7,377 nt of DNA, taken from contig JBAQKP010000299.1 in the NCBI GenBank assembly GCA_049301135.1, positions 1 to 7,377 on the forward strand. The letters run 5' to 3'. A program made the position numbers and the translations under genes. This document shows, in pieces, positions 1-6,413 of the stretch. Origin of the DNA: JAYXXU01 sp049301135. Lineage in GTDB: Bacteria; Pseudomonadota; Gammaproteobacteria; Pseudomonadales; Moraxellaceae. The stretch's first letter is position 1; every line of letters begins with the position of its first letter. Under the pieces are notes generated by a model. That model was given only the letters and a program-made list of their open reading frames with translations. It searched no databases and had not been told where the DNA came from.

Positions 1-337
1 GAATAGCCTTGCCTTGGCAGGTGCGGCGGCGGCGTTGGCGGATGAGGAGTTTGTTGAGCGGAGTCGGGTACTGAACCGTGAGGGGATGGCGCAGCTTGAG
101 GCGGGTTTTACGGCGTTGGGGTTGACGTGGATTGCGTCACGCGCCAACTTTATCGCGGTGAAGATCGACCAATCGGGTCGGCATACCAGCCAGAGTGTGT
201 TTCAGGCGTTATTGCAAAAAGGTGTGATTGTGCGTCCGGTCGGTGGTTATCAGATGCCGGAGTATATTCGGGTGTCGATTGGTCTGCCGGAGGAAAATGC
301 ACGGTTTTTGACGGCGTTGGCGGAAGTGTTGGCCTAA
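1..337 (+). CDS. hisC: Histidinol-phosphate aminotransferase, C-terminal part (5' truncated by window edge)
   Basis: PLP-dependent cytosolic enzyme of histidine synthesis that transaminates imidazole-acetol phosphate with glutamate. Only the last 111 codons are present; the first full codon is at base 2 and the stop is TAA at 335-337. The PLP-binding lysine lies outside the window. Visible family features are the opening NSLALAGAAAAL, the SRANFIAV strand (equivalent to the TNF region of HisC), GVIVRPVGGYQMPEYIRVSIG, which carries the two conserved arginines that contact substrate phosphate and carboxylate, and the ending GLPEENARFLTALAEVL. The wording is closest to the HisC paralogue that proteobacteria often encode between pheA and tyrA, where it can also act on aromatic keto acids. 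No tyrA follows here; an AT-rich gene does. A related class I/II aminotransferase cannot be fully excluded without the N-terminal two thirds. Confidence 0.88.
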   Translation, partial: NSLALAGAAAALADEEFVERSRVLNREGMAQLEAGFTALGLTWIASRANFIAVKIDQSGRHTSQSVFQALLQKGVIVRPVGGYQMPEYIRVSIGLPEENARFLTALAEVLA

Positions 338-349
338 GCATCTGCTGAA

Positions 350-378
350 AGCTTCCTCCGTAGCATGCGGGGGAAGTT
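350..378 (+). terminator. Hairpin after hisC, terminator-like but without a T tract
   Basis: CTTCCTCCG at 352-360 pairs with CGGGGGAAG at 368-376 around the 7-base loop TAGCATG. There is one U-G wobble inside, and the stem extends outward by a G-U and an A-U pair (350-351 with 377-378), giving about 11 bp. It begins 13 bases after the hisC stop. The following bases are TACTGAATAAAAA, so there is no uridine run on the + strand, and classical intrinsic termination is uncertain. It may instead protect the 3' end of the mRNA or assist factor-dependent termination. Confidence 0.45.
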
Positions 379-423
379 ACTGAATAAAAACGATTCAATG
401 CTAACTTACTATGTGAGCTGAAA

Positions 424-840
424 ATGACCAATATGGCGATTGAAATTTACGTTAATTGTGATGGCGACTGGAGCAGGCCTGAAGTAAAAACTTCTGGTTC
501 AGCAGCTTCACTAGCGGCTTTAGGACTATTTTTTAATGAAGGCACGGAGTCTGCCATTCTTGATGTGCCTGTTTTGGAAAGCAAATTCTATCGCTTCAGC
601 ATTAACCTGATAAAAATTGAGATTGCTAAAAACTCAAATGATCGGCTTGCAATTGAAGTCAACGAAAACAATCTTCATTTGAGTGGTTCAAAACTAGCAT
701 TTAATAAACTTGCTGATTCATTAATTAATTTCTTTGATAGTACGTCAGAGGAGGGAGAACATTTTCATCTGGATTATTACGAAGAAAATCAAATATTAAA
801 CAAGACGAACTGTCATCTAATATTTGTCTGTAGCGGATAG
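424..840 (+). CDS. Small hypothetical protein resembling Imm32-type immunity proteins
   Basis: A 138-residue acidic protein with no signal peptide or membrane segment, so probably cytosolic. The C-terminal half reads LHLSGSKLAFNKLADSLINF, an acidic linker (SEEGEHFHLDYYEE), then a final strand CHLIFVC. A 'strand-GS-helix, then HxHxxYY, then hydrophobic strand' order is what I remember for the Imm32 class of polymorphic-toxin immunity proteins. The match is by eye and no alignment was run. The N-terminus (MAIEIYVNCDGDWSRPEV) suggests a beta strand. The ATG at 424 has only a weak GAG upstream at 414-416; a second ATG at 433 is possible. Coding GC is about 36% over 481-840, well below the flanking genes, which suggests horizontal acquisition. 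No toxin gene is adjacent, so it may be an orphan. Confidence that the gene is real is good; confidence in the Imm32 label is only about 0.45. Confidence 0.75.
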   Translation: MTNMAIEIYVNCDGDWSRPEVKTSGSAASLAALGLFFNEGTESAILDVPVLESKFYRFSINLIKIEIAKNSNDRLAIEVNENNLHLSGSKLAFNKLADSLINFFDSTSEEGEHFHLDYYEENQILNKTNCHLIFVCSG

Positions 841-845
841 CCCGC

Positions 846-873
846 ATGTACGGCTAGCCTTCTAACCGTACAT
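846..873. terminator. Strong hairpin between convergent genes
   Basis: ATGTACGG at 846-853 is a perfect inverted repeat of CCGTACAT at 866-873. After one C/A mismatch the stem continues with TAG (855-857) paired to CTA (862-864), closing on the tetraloop CCTT. It starts 6 bases after the stop of the Imm32-like gene and lies between convergent coding regions, so a bidirectional 3'-end or terminator role is plausible. Neither strand has a good T run after the stem, which lowers confidence. It could also be a structural boundary of the AT-rich insert. Confidence 0.45.
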
Positions 874-893
874 ACGTTGGCTAAAAATCAACC

Positions 894-1016
894 TTAAGCC
901 GCTTGTGCATCATGTGAACGTGCCAGATAAGCCAGCGCCTGTTCAGTGTTGCCTTCATGAATCGGGTGAAAGCGTGGCGAAATCCAGCGCAGAGTAGCGT
1001 TGGGTACGCCATGCAC
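894..1016 (-). CDS. Doubtful 40-codon ORF or gene remnant downstream of ntrC
   Basis: The frame ending in TAA at 894-896 (- strand) is open back to a TGA that overlaps the end of ntrC. From the only usual start, GTG at 1014-1016, it encodes 40 residues: MHGVPNATLRWISPR, then FHPIHEGNTEQALAYLARSH, then DAQAA. The NTEQALAYLARSHDAQAA part looks like a natural soluble helix and its codon choice resembles the neighbouring GC-rich genes. Against it, no Shine-Dalgarno sequence precedes the GTG and I recognise no family. It could be a real small protein co-transcribed with ntrBC, the 3' remnant of a gene lost when the AT-rich segment arrived, or chance. With this ORF set aside, 874-1035 holds nothing else I can identify. 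Confidence 0.3.
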   Translation of the reverse strand: MHGVPNATLRWISPRFHPIHEGNTEQALAYLARSHDAQAA

Positions 1017-1035
1017 ATGGTGTTGATAAACAGGC

Positions 1036-2544
1036 TTAGCTCACCTCGTCATCTTCTTCGCCATCACTCATGCCCAGTTCACGCAGCTTACGGGTCAGGG
1101 TCTTACGTCCCCAGCCAAGTAGCTCGGCTGCCAGCCTTTTTTTGCCCTGACTGTGTGCCAATGCCACCTCAATCATGACTTTTTCAAAGGCAGGCAGTGC
1201 TTGGTTGAGGATTTGTTGATCGCCATTTTGCAGGCTGTTTTTTGCCCAGATCGCCAGTAGGGTTTGCCAGTCCGTTGCTACTGCGGTCAGATGGGCGGTG
1301 TCGTGGGACAGCGCTGACGCAGACAACGGGCTATGCGATGTGATCTGTGGCGTTGCTGGCGCTGCGGCTGCTGAGCTCTGGATGCGAAATTCTGGTGGTA
1401 AATCATTGGGAAAAATTTCTCGCCCGCTTGCCATCACCGTCAGCCAGCGACAGGTATTTTCCAGTTGGCGCACGTTACCTTGCCATGGCAATTGCTGCAT
1501 GGCCGCAATCGTGTCAGGCCGCAGGATTTTCGGTTCAACCGACAGTTCGCGACCCGCTCGCGCCAGAAAGTGTGCCGCCAGCATCGGAATATCTTCGCTA
1601 CGGTCACGCAGGCGCGGAATATGAATCCGAATCACATTAAGGCGATGGTATAGATCTTCGCGGAACTTGCCTTCAGCGACCAATCGTTCGAGGTCTTGAT
1701 GGGTGGCTGCGATAATCCGCACATCGACTCTGACCGGAATATGCCCACCGACCCGATAAAACTCGCCATCGGCCAACACCCGCAGCAATCGGGTCTGAGT
1801 TTCAAACGGCATATCGCCGATTTCGTCAAGGAATAATGTCCCGCCATTGGCCTGTTCAAAGCGACCATGCCGCTGTGAATTAGCACCGGTAAACGCGCCT
1901 TTCTCATGGCCGAATAGTTCGGTTTCCATCAGATCTTTCGGGATGGCGGCCATGTTCAGCGCAATAAATGGCTTGCTGGCGCGGGGTGAATGCCGGTGCA
2001 GCGCATGCGCGACCAACTCTTTACCCGTGCCGGATTCGCCGTTGATCAACACCGTGATATGCGACTGTGACAAGCGGCCAATCGCCCGAAATACCTCCTG
2101 CATCGCCGGTGACTCACCGATGATATCCACCGCCCGCAGCGGTGTGGCGCGCATGGTTTCGCTGTTTTGTAAGCGGGCATTGTGCTGAATCGCCCGACCA
2201 ACCAACAGTAACGCCTCATCAATATCAAACGGCTTCGGTAGGTATTCAAACGCGCCGGTTTGATAGCTGGAGACAGCCGAGTCTAAGTCCGAATGCGCGG
2301 TCATGATGATCACCGGCAGTTCTGGATGGCTGACTTTGACATGTGATAAAAACGTCAAGCCATCCATGCCTGGCATGCGAATATCAGTGATAATCACATC
2401 GGGTTGCTGGCTGTCGAGTCGATCCAGCGCACTTTGACTTTCTTCAAAGCAGACGACTTTAAAGCCTTCTTCTTTGAATGTTTTTTCGAGTACCCAGCGC
2501 ATGGCGCGATCATCGTCAATCACCCAGATGGTTTCGTTTGACAT
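1036..2544 (-). CDS. ntrC: Nitrogen regulation response regulator NtrC (sigma-54 activator)
   Basis: Cytosolic enhancer-binding protein that is phosphorylated by NtrB under nitrogen limitation and then drives sigma-54 RNA polymerase open-complex formation. It has 502 residues. The receiver (about 4-120) carries acidic D11/D12, phospho-acceptor D54 in ITDIRMPGMDG, T82 and K104. The AAA+ domain (about 140-370) has Walker A GESGTGK at 169-175, the sigma-54-contacting GAFTGA loop at 216-221 and Walker B GGTLFLDE at 234-241. After an Ala/Ser/Thr/Pro-rich linker (about 388-425) comes a Fis-type helix-turn-helix at about 467-491 (GKKRLAAELLGWGRKTLTRK). It is longer than the E. coli protein (469 as I recall), owing to the linker and an acidic tail MSDGEEDDEVS after the HTH. 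The ATG is preceded by GGGAG at 2551-2555 inside the end of ntrB; only 3 bases separate the two genes, so they are an operon with probable translational coupling. GAFTGA plus the order ntrB-ntrC separates it from other sigma-54 regulators. Confidence 0.97.
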   Translation of the reverse strand: MSNETIWVIDDDRAMRWVLEKTFKEEGFKVVCFEESQSALDRLDSQQPDVIITDIRMPGMDGLTFLSHVKVSHPELPVIIMTAHSDLDSAVSSYQTGAFEYLPKPFDIDEALLLVGRAIQHNARLQNSETMRATPLRAVDIIGESPAMQEVFRAIGRLSQSHITVLINGESGTGKELVAHALHRHSPRASKPFIALNMAAIPKDLMETELFGHEKGAFTGANSQRHGRFEQANGGTLFLDEIGDMPFETQTRLLRVLADGEFYRVGGHIPVRVDVRIIAATHQDLERLVAEGKFREDLYHRLNVIRIHIPRLRDRSEDIPMLAAHFLARAGRELSVEPKILRPDTIAAMQQLPWQGNVRQLENTCRWLTVMASGREIFPNDLPPEFRIQSSAAAAPATPQITSHSPLSASALSHDTAHLTAVATDWQTLLAIWAKNSLQNGDQQILNQALPAFEKVMIEVALAHSQGKKRLAAELLGWGRKTLTRKLRELGMSDGEEDDEVS

Positions 2545-2547
2545 GCG

Positions 2548-3645
2548 TTACTCCCACAACAAATAAAGGCTAAAAACAGTGCAGCCGGGTTGCGATTGGC
2601 ATTCCAGCAAACCGCGATGCTGATGAATGATGTCTTGTGCAATACTGAGGCCAAGCCCTGTGCCACTGGCGCGACCGGTCACCATCGGATAAAACACCGA
2701 TTCGACCAACTCCGGTGGAATACCAGGCCCATTGTCTTCAATGTCGATGCGCACCACGCTACGATTCAGTGAGCCATTGATGGTGAACATGCGTTGGATG
2801 CGCGTGCGCAAGGTCAGTTTGGGCGGTCGCTTACGCATGGCTTTAGGGTTTTCGGTCATCGCTTGTACCGCGTTCACACTGATATTCAGCATGACCTGAA
2901 TCAATTGATCCCGATCTGCCAAAATTTCGGGCAGCGACAAATCATAATCGCGCAATACCTCAACGCTGCCGCCGGTTTGGCTCATGATCAAGCTACGCAC
3001 ACGCTCTAACGGCTCATGCACATTGACGGCTTTCATTTCAGGCATTTGTCTTGAGCCAAGCATGGTATCGGCCAGTAATTTCAGACGATCCACTTCACTG
3101 ATAATAATCTCGGTATATTCACTGACACTGCCTTCAGGGAGGCTGCGTGCCAGCAATTGCGTCGCGCCACGAATGCCGCCGAGTGGGTTTTTGATTTCGT
3201 GCGCGACCCCGCGAATCAGTTGCCGTGCCACTTGGTGTTGCTGTACCAAATGCTCATCACGACTGATCCGAATCAGCCGGTCAATCGGCTGAATCTCAAC
3301 CAAGATGCGTTGATCAATCGCACCTGGCCGATCATCAATAATCAGCGACACGCTGTAATCGACCGCCTTATCGCGTAGGCCAACCCGCAACATGGCTTCA
3401 CGACGGGTATATGGCTGGCCGGTGTGTAAGGTGCGCAAAATCGCCGCTTCGGTGTCAAATTTGCCGTCATGTTCATACAGTACCGACAGTAACGGCTGTC
3501 CGGTCGCTCGAAATTGACTGAGTTCTAGCAGTGCTTCACAGGCAGGATTCATATATTCAATGGTTAAATCTGGCGAGACCTGCATCACTGCGGTCAACAT
3601 ATGATCAACTAAATGATGGTAATGTGCCTGTGGGCGGGCATTCAC
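2548..3645 (-). CDS. ntrB: Nitrogen regulation sensor kinase/phosphatase NtrB
   Basis: Cytosolic histidine kinase that phosphorylates NtrC when nitrogen is scarce and, with P-II protein bound, promotes its dephosphorylation. From the GTG at 3643-3645 it has 365 residues. An N-terminal PAS domain (about 10-125, LVDHMLTAVMQVSPDLTIEY onward) precedes the dimerisation/phospho-acceptor helix with GVAHEIKNPLGGIRGATQLL (H149). The ATPase domain has the N box MLNISVNAVQAM (N254/N258), D box DNGPGI (304-309) and G box GTGLGLSIAQ (from 328). There are no membrane segments, as expected for NtrB. Start choice: the frame is open to a TTG at 3718-3720, but that codon lies inside the sigma-54 promoter match. 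ATG 3654 has GGAG directly abutting it, which is too close, whereas GTG 3645 has the same GGAG (3655-3658) at 9 bases. From there the N-terminus is about the length of E. coli NtrB. The gene stops 3 bases before ntrC. Confidence 0.95.
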   Translation of the reverse strand: MNARPQAHYHHLVDHMLTAVMQVSPDLTIEYMNPACEALLELSQFRATGQPLLSVLYEHDGKFDTEAAILRTLHTGQPYTRREAMLRVGLRDKAVDYSVSLIIDDRPGAIDQRILVEIQPIDRLIRISRDEHLVQQHQVARQLIRGVAHEIKNPLGGIRGATQLLARSLPEGSVSEYTEIIISEVDRLKLLADTMLGSRQMPEMKAVNVHEPLERVRSLIMSQTGGSVEVLRDYDLSLPEILADRDQLIQVMLNISVNAVQAMTENPKAMRKRPPKLTLRTRIQRMFTINGSLNRSVVRIDIEDNGPGIPPELVESVFYPMVTGRASGTGLGLSIAQDIIHQHRGLLECQSQPGCTVFSLYLLWE

Positions 3646-3703
3646 GAATCTCATCTCCAGTGTATCCAGACAGCCATGTGCTGTGGATCGGTCAGTTCGA
3701 CTA

Positions 3704-3719
3704 AGCAAAGCGCACGCCA
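3704..3719 (-). promoter_or_regulatory. Putative sigma-54 (-24/-12) promoter for ntrBC
   Basis: Read on the - strand the site is TGGCGTGCGCTTTGCT. Against the consensus TGGCACG-N4-TTGCW it matches 10 of 12 defined positions, with the invariant GG (3718/3717) and GC (3706/3705) exactly 12 bases apart, as sigma-54 requires. The predicted transcript start is near 3693, leaving a leader of about 48 bases before the GTG start of ntrB. NtrC-like sites lie upstream at a workable enhancer distance. Not tested experimentally; sequence match and context only. Confidence 0.6.
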
Positions 3720-3743
3720 ATTATGCTGGGCGTGGGCACAAAA

Positions 3744-3873
3744 GGTGCAAAAATAGTCAGTCGGTCGTTTGGCTTTCGGTGCAGCGCTGTATAGTGCCAA
3801 AAACCACGCGATGACGCATGGGTTTATGCTTTATTTTGGTGCAAAATCGTCGGTGTTATTTTGTTCTGGTGCA
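3744..3873. promoter_or_regulatory. Array of four GGTGCA half-sites (candidate NtrC enhancer)
   Basis: GGTGCA occurs on the + strand at 3744-3749, 3778-3783, 3838-3843 and 3868-3873. The offsets of 34, 60 and 30 bases are near 3, 6 and 3 helical turns. The first forms a partly symmetric GCAC-N5-GTGC (3736-3748), two bases tighter than a standard NtrC palindrome. The third is the right half of the best operator match. The second and fourth are half-sites only. All lie about 50 to 175 bp upstream of the predicted ntrB transcript start. Four copies of one hexamer in 130 bp is far above chance, but identity as NtrC sites is inferred. Confidence 0.45.
3827..3843. promoter_or_regulatory. Putative NtrC operator
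   Basis: TGCTTTATTTTGGTGCA matches the palindromic NtrC site as I remember it, TGCACCATATTGGTGCA, at 13 of 17 positions. The right half GGTGCA is perfect and the left half keeps TGC. It is centred about 142 bp upstream of the predicted sigma-54 start of ntrB, within the usual range for NtrC enhancers. Confidence 0.5.
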
Positions 3874-3890
3874 TCCTGCTGCGTGATAAT
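3861..3890 (+). promoter_or_regulatory. Possible sigma-70 promoter for the GGDEF-EAL gene
   Basis: TTGTTC at 3861-3866 (3/6 to the -35 consensus) and GATAAT at 3885-3890 (5/6 to the -10 consensus) are 18 bases apart, giving a start near 3897 and a leader of about 110 bases. The -35 box is weak. One GGTGCA half-site (3868-3873) sits in the spacer, so a protein bound there would be expected to block this promoter. Confidence 0.3.
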
Positions 3891-4008
3891 GGGGCATTCA
3901 CGCTCAAAAAATAGGTTAGGGGAATTTTTAACGTTCTGATAAAGTACATAAAACAAGGATAGATTGCATCACAACTTTCTCGCTAAAGAGATCATGGAGA
4001 GCAGGGGC

Positions 4009-6339
4009 ATGCAGCAGTTACCATCGTTACGGATGCGAATTAAATTACTTTTGAGCCTATTGGCTGCGGTGTCAGTGTTGATTTGCGTGCTGGTGTTTGT
4101 ACTAGCGGGCTTACACGTGTTCAATCGACAAGCTACCACGTTACTCGACCAAACCGAACAGACCTTCGAGCGGGTGTTTCGGGATTTTGATGAGCGGATG
4201 ATTCGGCGCAGTCAACGCGTGGCCAGCCAGTTGGATCTGAACGATCTGCCCGCGTTGCGGCAGCAACTGGACGCGGTGCGTGCGCGGCGCAATGCGCCTT
4301 TCGTGACCTATTATGATGCACAGCAACAGGTGTTGGTCGGTGATGCCAAGCTCAATCAACAGCTTCAGCCGGTCTGGTCTGCAGTGTGGGCAGAGGCACG
4401 ACTCGATGGCGCAGCGATTACACATACTGCTGTATTGGATCAGATCTATGCGGTGGCGGTGGTCTCTGTGGCGCGCTCAGACGGCGTGGATGGCTGGTTG
4501 AGCATCGCTTATCCGCTGGATGATCAGGTGGCACTCGACCTGCAAGAACGGGTTGGCATGGATGTTTCGATGGTGCTTGAGCCGAACGCACAGGCACCAG
4601 TGGTGGTGGCGAGTAGTTTGCCAACCAAGCTGCGCACTGAGTTGTTGTCTACCGATTGGCACAGTCAACAGATGAAGTTAGCCAATAACACCTATAAAAG
4701 CCGCATGATCGACCTGCCCAATCATAGTGCACTGACTGGCCACCCACAGCAGGCCTCCGTGCTCCTACAGTACCCATCGATTCGGGTATTTGCGCCATTA
4801 TATGACTTGACCAAGATCATGCTGGTGCTGGCGTTGTTCAGTTTCTTACTGATTGGCCTCGCCAGTTTTGTGATTGCCAGAATGGTGACGCGTCCTTTAC
4901 ATGATTTGGTCAGTGCGGCACAACAGATTCAGCAGGGGCACTATCAACAGCATATCAGCCCACCCAACACGTTAGAGCTGGCGGAACTGGCGCATAGCCT
5001 CAATCATATGCAAGATGCGATTTATGAACGTGAAATGCGGGTGTTGGCCTTGGCCGAAAAAGACCTGTTGACGGGTGTGTATAATCGAGTCGGTTTCTTG
5101 CGTCGGATCGAAACATCACTATCGCAGCAGCGGCCAATGACTGCTGTGTTAATCAATATCGACCGTTTTCAACAAATTAACGACACGCTTGGTCATCCGT
5201 TTGGCGATCAGGTGTTGATTGCGTTTGCGGATCAGTTGGTGGAGTTGCTGGCGGCAGTGCCAGATGCTGTGTTGGCGCGCTTTGGCGGCGATGAGTTTGC
5301 AGTGTTGCTGCCGATGGATCGGCCAGATTGGGCAGCATTGGTGGATCGTATGCAGCGTCAGTTTGAACAGCCGTTACAGGTAATCGAGCGACAACTTGAT
5401 GTGCGTGCCACGTTGGGTGTGGCACATTTTCCGACCCATGCACAAAACGCGGTTGATCTGATGTGTTGTGCCGATGAGGCGATGTATATTGCCAAAGAAG
5501 AGCGGACGGGCTGCCGGCTTTATAACCCTGAACGGCAGCGTTTTCGGACAGAGCATCTGTCATTGCTGGGGGAACTGAAGGCGGCATTGGCCAGTGAGCA
5601 ACTCATGCTGTATTTTCAACCGAAAATTTGTTTACAACCCCAGACCCAGCGCGATCAGCCAGTGCTGCATCAGGCTGAGGCATTGATTCGCTGGCAACAT
5701 CCTGAGCGTGGTTTTATTCCGCCGAGTGAGTTTATTCCATTTGCTGAACAGACCAGCGACATTCGTGAGTTGACCCGCTGGGTGATTGCACGGGGGTGTT
5801 TGGATGCTGCCAAAATGGCCGAGCAGGGGCATGCCGTGCGGATTTCCGTAAATATTTCGGTGCGTGATTTGCTGGACAGTCAGTTTTATTTGTATGTACG
5901 CGAGTGTCTGGCCGCCGCAAAAATTCCACCTTCCCGTTTGGGTTTAGAAATTACCGAGAGCGGCGCGATGGAGGAGGCTCCTGCGGTGCTGGATAATCTC
6001 AATCAACTGAAGCTAATGGGCGTGGCCTTGGCGATTGATGATTATGGGACGGGCTATTCGTCGCTGTCGTATGTGCGACAGTTGCCGGTGTCTGAGCTCA
6101 AAATCGACCAAAGCTTTATTAAACACATGATTGACAGCCCAAATGACATGATGATCGTGCGCTCGACCATCGAACTGGCGCATTCGCTCGGCTTTTCGGT
6201 GGTCGCGGAAGGGGTAGAGACCCAACAAATCAGTCAGCTGTTGGCCGAGTTCGGTTGTGATCTGGCACAAGGCTATTTTTATGCCAGACCGCTGCCATTT
6301 GCGGATTACGCCGCATGGCTAGCACAACGGCCACACTGA
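4009..6339 (+). CDS. Membrane HAMP-GGDEF-EAL protein (cyclic-di-GMP synthesis/breakdown)
   Basis: Predicted inner-membrane protein of 776 residues that senses a periplasmic signal and controls cyclic-di-GMP. TM1 (about 13-37) is followed by a periplasmic region of about 230 residues, perhaps a double-Cache sensor; TM2 is at 269-292 and HAMP at about 293-346. The GGDEF domain (about 351-510) has DLLTGVYNR, metal-site D385 and an intact RFGGDEF (GGDEF 426-430). The inhibitory RxxD site is absent (VPDA at that place). The EAL domain (about 520-770) keeps EAL 557-559, N615 (SVNIS), E647 (LEITES), DD 677-678 (IDDYGTGYSS), K698 (LKIDQ), E734 (AEGVE) and Q754 (QGY), so phosphodiesterase activity is likely and cyclase activity possible. 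Net direction cannot be read from sequence. Start: ATG 4009 has GGAG (3996-3999) at 9 bases; ATG 3994 and TTG 3964 (AAGGA 4 bases upstream) are in-frame alternatives adding 5 or 20 residues. Divergent from ntrB; rimO follows after 74 bases. Confidence 0.93.
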   Translation: MQQLPSLRMRIKLLLSLLAAVSVLICVLVFVLAGLHVFNRQATTLLDQTEQTFERVFRDFDERMIRRSQRVASQLDLNDLPALRQQLDAVRARRNAPFVTYYDAQQQVLVGDAKLNQQLQPVWSAVWAEARLDGAAITHTAVLDQIYAVAVVSVARSDGVDGWLSIAYPLDDQVALDLQERVGMDVSMVLEPNAQAPVVVASSLPTKLRTELLSTDWHSQQMKLANNTYKSRMIDLPNHSALTGHPQQASVLLQYPSIRVFAPLYDLTKIMLVLALFSFLLIGLASFVIARMVTRPLHDLVSAAQQIQQGHYQQHISPPNTLELAELAHSLNHMQDAIYEREMRVLALAEKDLLTGVYNRVGFLRRIETSLSQQRPMTAVLINIDRFQQINDTLGHPFGDQVLIAFADQLVELLAAVPDAVLARFGGDEFAVLLPMDRPDWAALVDRMQRQFEQPLQVIERQLDVRATLGVAHFPTHAQNAVDLMCCADEAMYIAKEERTGCRLYNPERQRFRTEHLSLLGELKAALASEQLMLYFQPKICLQPQTQRDQPVLHQAEALIRWQHPERGFIPPSEFIPFAEQTSDIRELTRWVIARGCLDAAKMAEQGHAVRISVNISVRDLLDSQFYLYVRECLAAAKIPPSRLGLEITESGAMEEAPAVLDNLNQLKLMGVALAIDDYGTGYSSLSYVRQLPVSELKIDQSFIKHMIDSPNDMMIVRSTIELAHSLGFSVVAEGVETQQISQLLAEFGCDLAQGYFYARPLPFADYAAWLAQRPH

Positions 6340-6379
6340 CATTCTGCAACGGCAGCTATCCATCCTGTGGCAAACGGCA

Positions 6380-6385
6380 TACAAT
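6380..6385 (+). promoter_or_regulatory. Possible -10 element for rimO
   Basis: TACAAT matches the sigma-70 -10 box at 5 of 6 positions and lies 28 bases before the rimO start codon. No convincing -35 box stands 16-18 bases upstream (best is TATCCA at 6358-6363, 3/6). rimO could instead be read through from the GGDEF-EAL gene, since no terminator hairpin is evident in 6340-6379. Confidence 0.3.
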
Positions 6386-6413
6386 ACGCGCCGTCTCGCT
6401 GGAGTTTGTTGCC

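Larger units (their letters stand above)
3646..4008. other. Divergent intergenic control region, ntrB / GGDEF-EAL gene
   Basis: About 363 bases without a supported gene, lying between divergent starts. It holds the sigma-54 promoter match facing ntrB, the GGTGCA array, a possible sigma-70 promoter facing right, and an AT-rich stretch at about 3905-3965 just before the GGDEF-EAL gene. The only open frames here are the upstream extensions of the two flanking genes (TTG 3720 on the - strand, TTG 3964 and ATG 3994 on the + strand), judged less likely starts. I see no small-RNA or riboswitch fold that I can support. Confidence 0.7.

Noticed and set aside
846..900. Integron attC-like recombination site after the small AT-rich gene
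   Set aside because: The hairpin followed by CGTTGGC looked suggestive, but the core GTTRRRY motif and its paired inverse are not satisfied and no integrase or second cassette is visible.
3646..3720. Longer ntrB starting at TTG 3720
   Set aside because: The extra 25 residues have no counterpart in NtrB as I know it, TTG is a rare start, and the codon lies within the sigma-54 promoter match upstream of the predicted transcript start.
3857..3873. Second full NtrC palindrome ending in GGTGCA
   Set aside because: Only 9 of 17 positions match and the left half is absent, so it is kept as a half-site within the array only.
3878..3895. Sigma-54 promoter facing the GGDEF-EAL gene (GGGGCATTCACGC)
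   Set aside because: It lies at about 3891-3904 and the GG-to-GC spacing is 11 or less instead of the required 12.
5177..5587. 136-codon open frame on the - strand
   Set aside because: Antisense to the catalytic core of the GGDEF domain; low-complexity Pro/Thr/Gln-rich product typical of a shadow frame.
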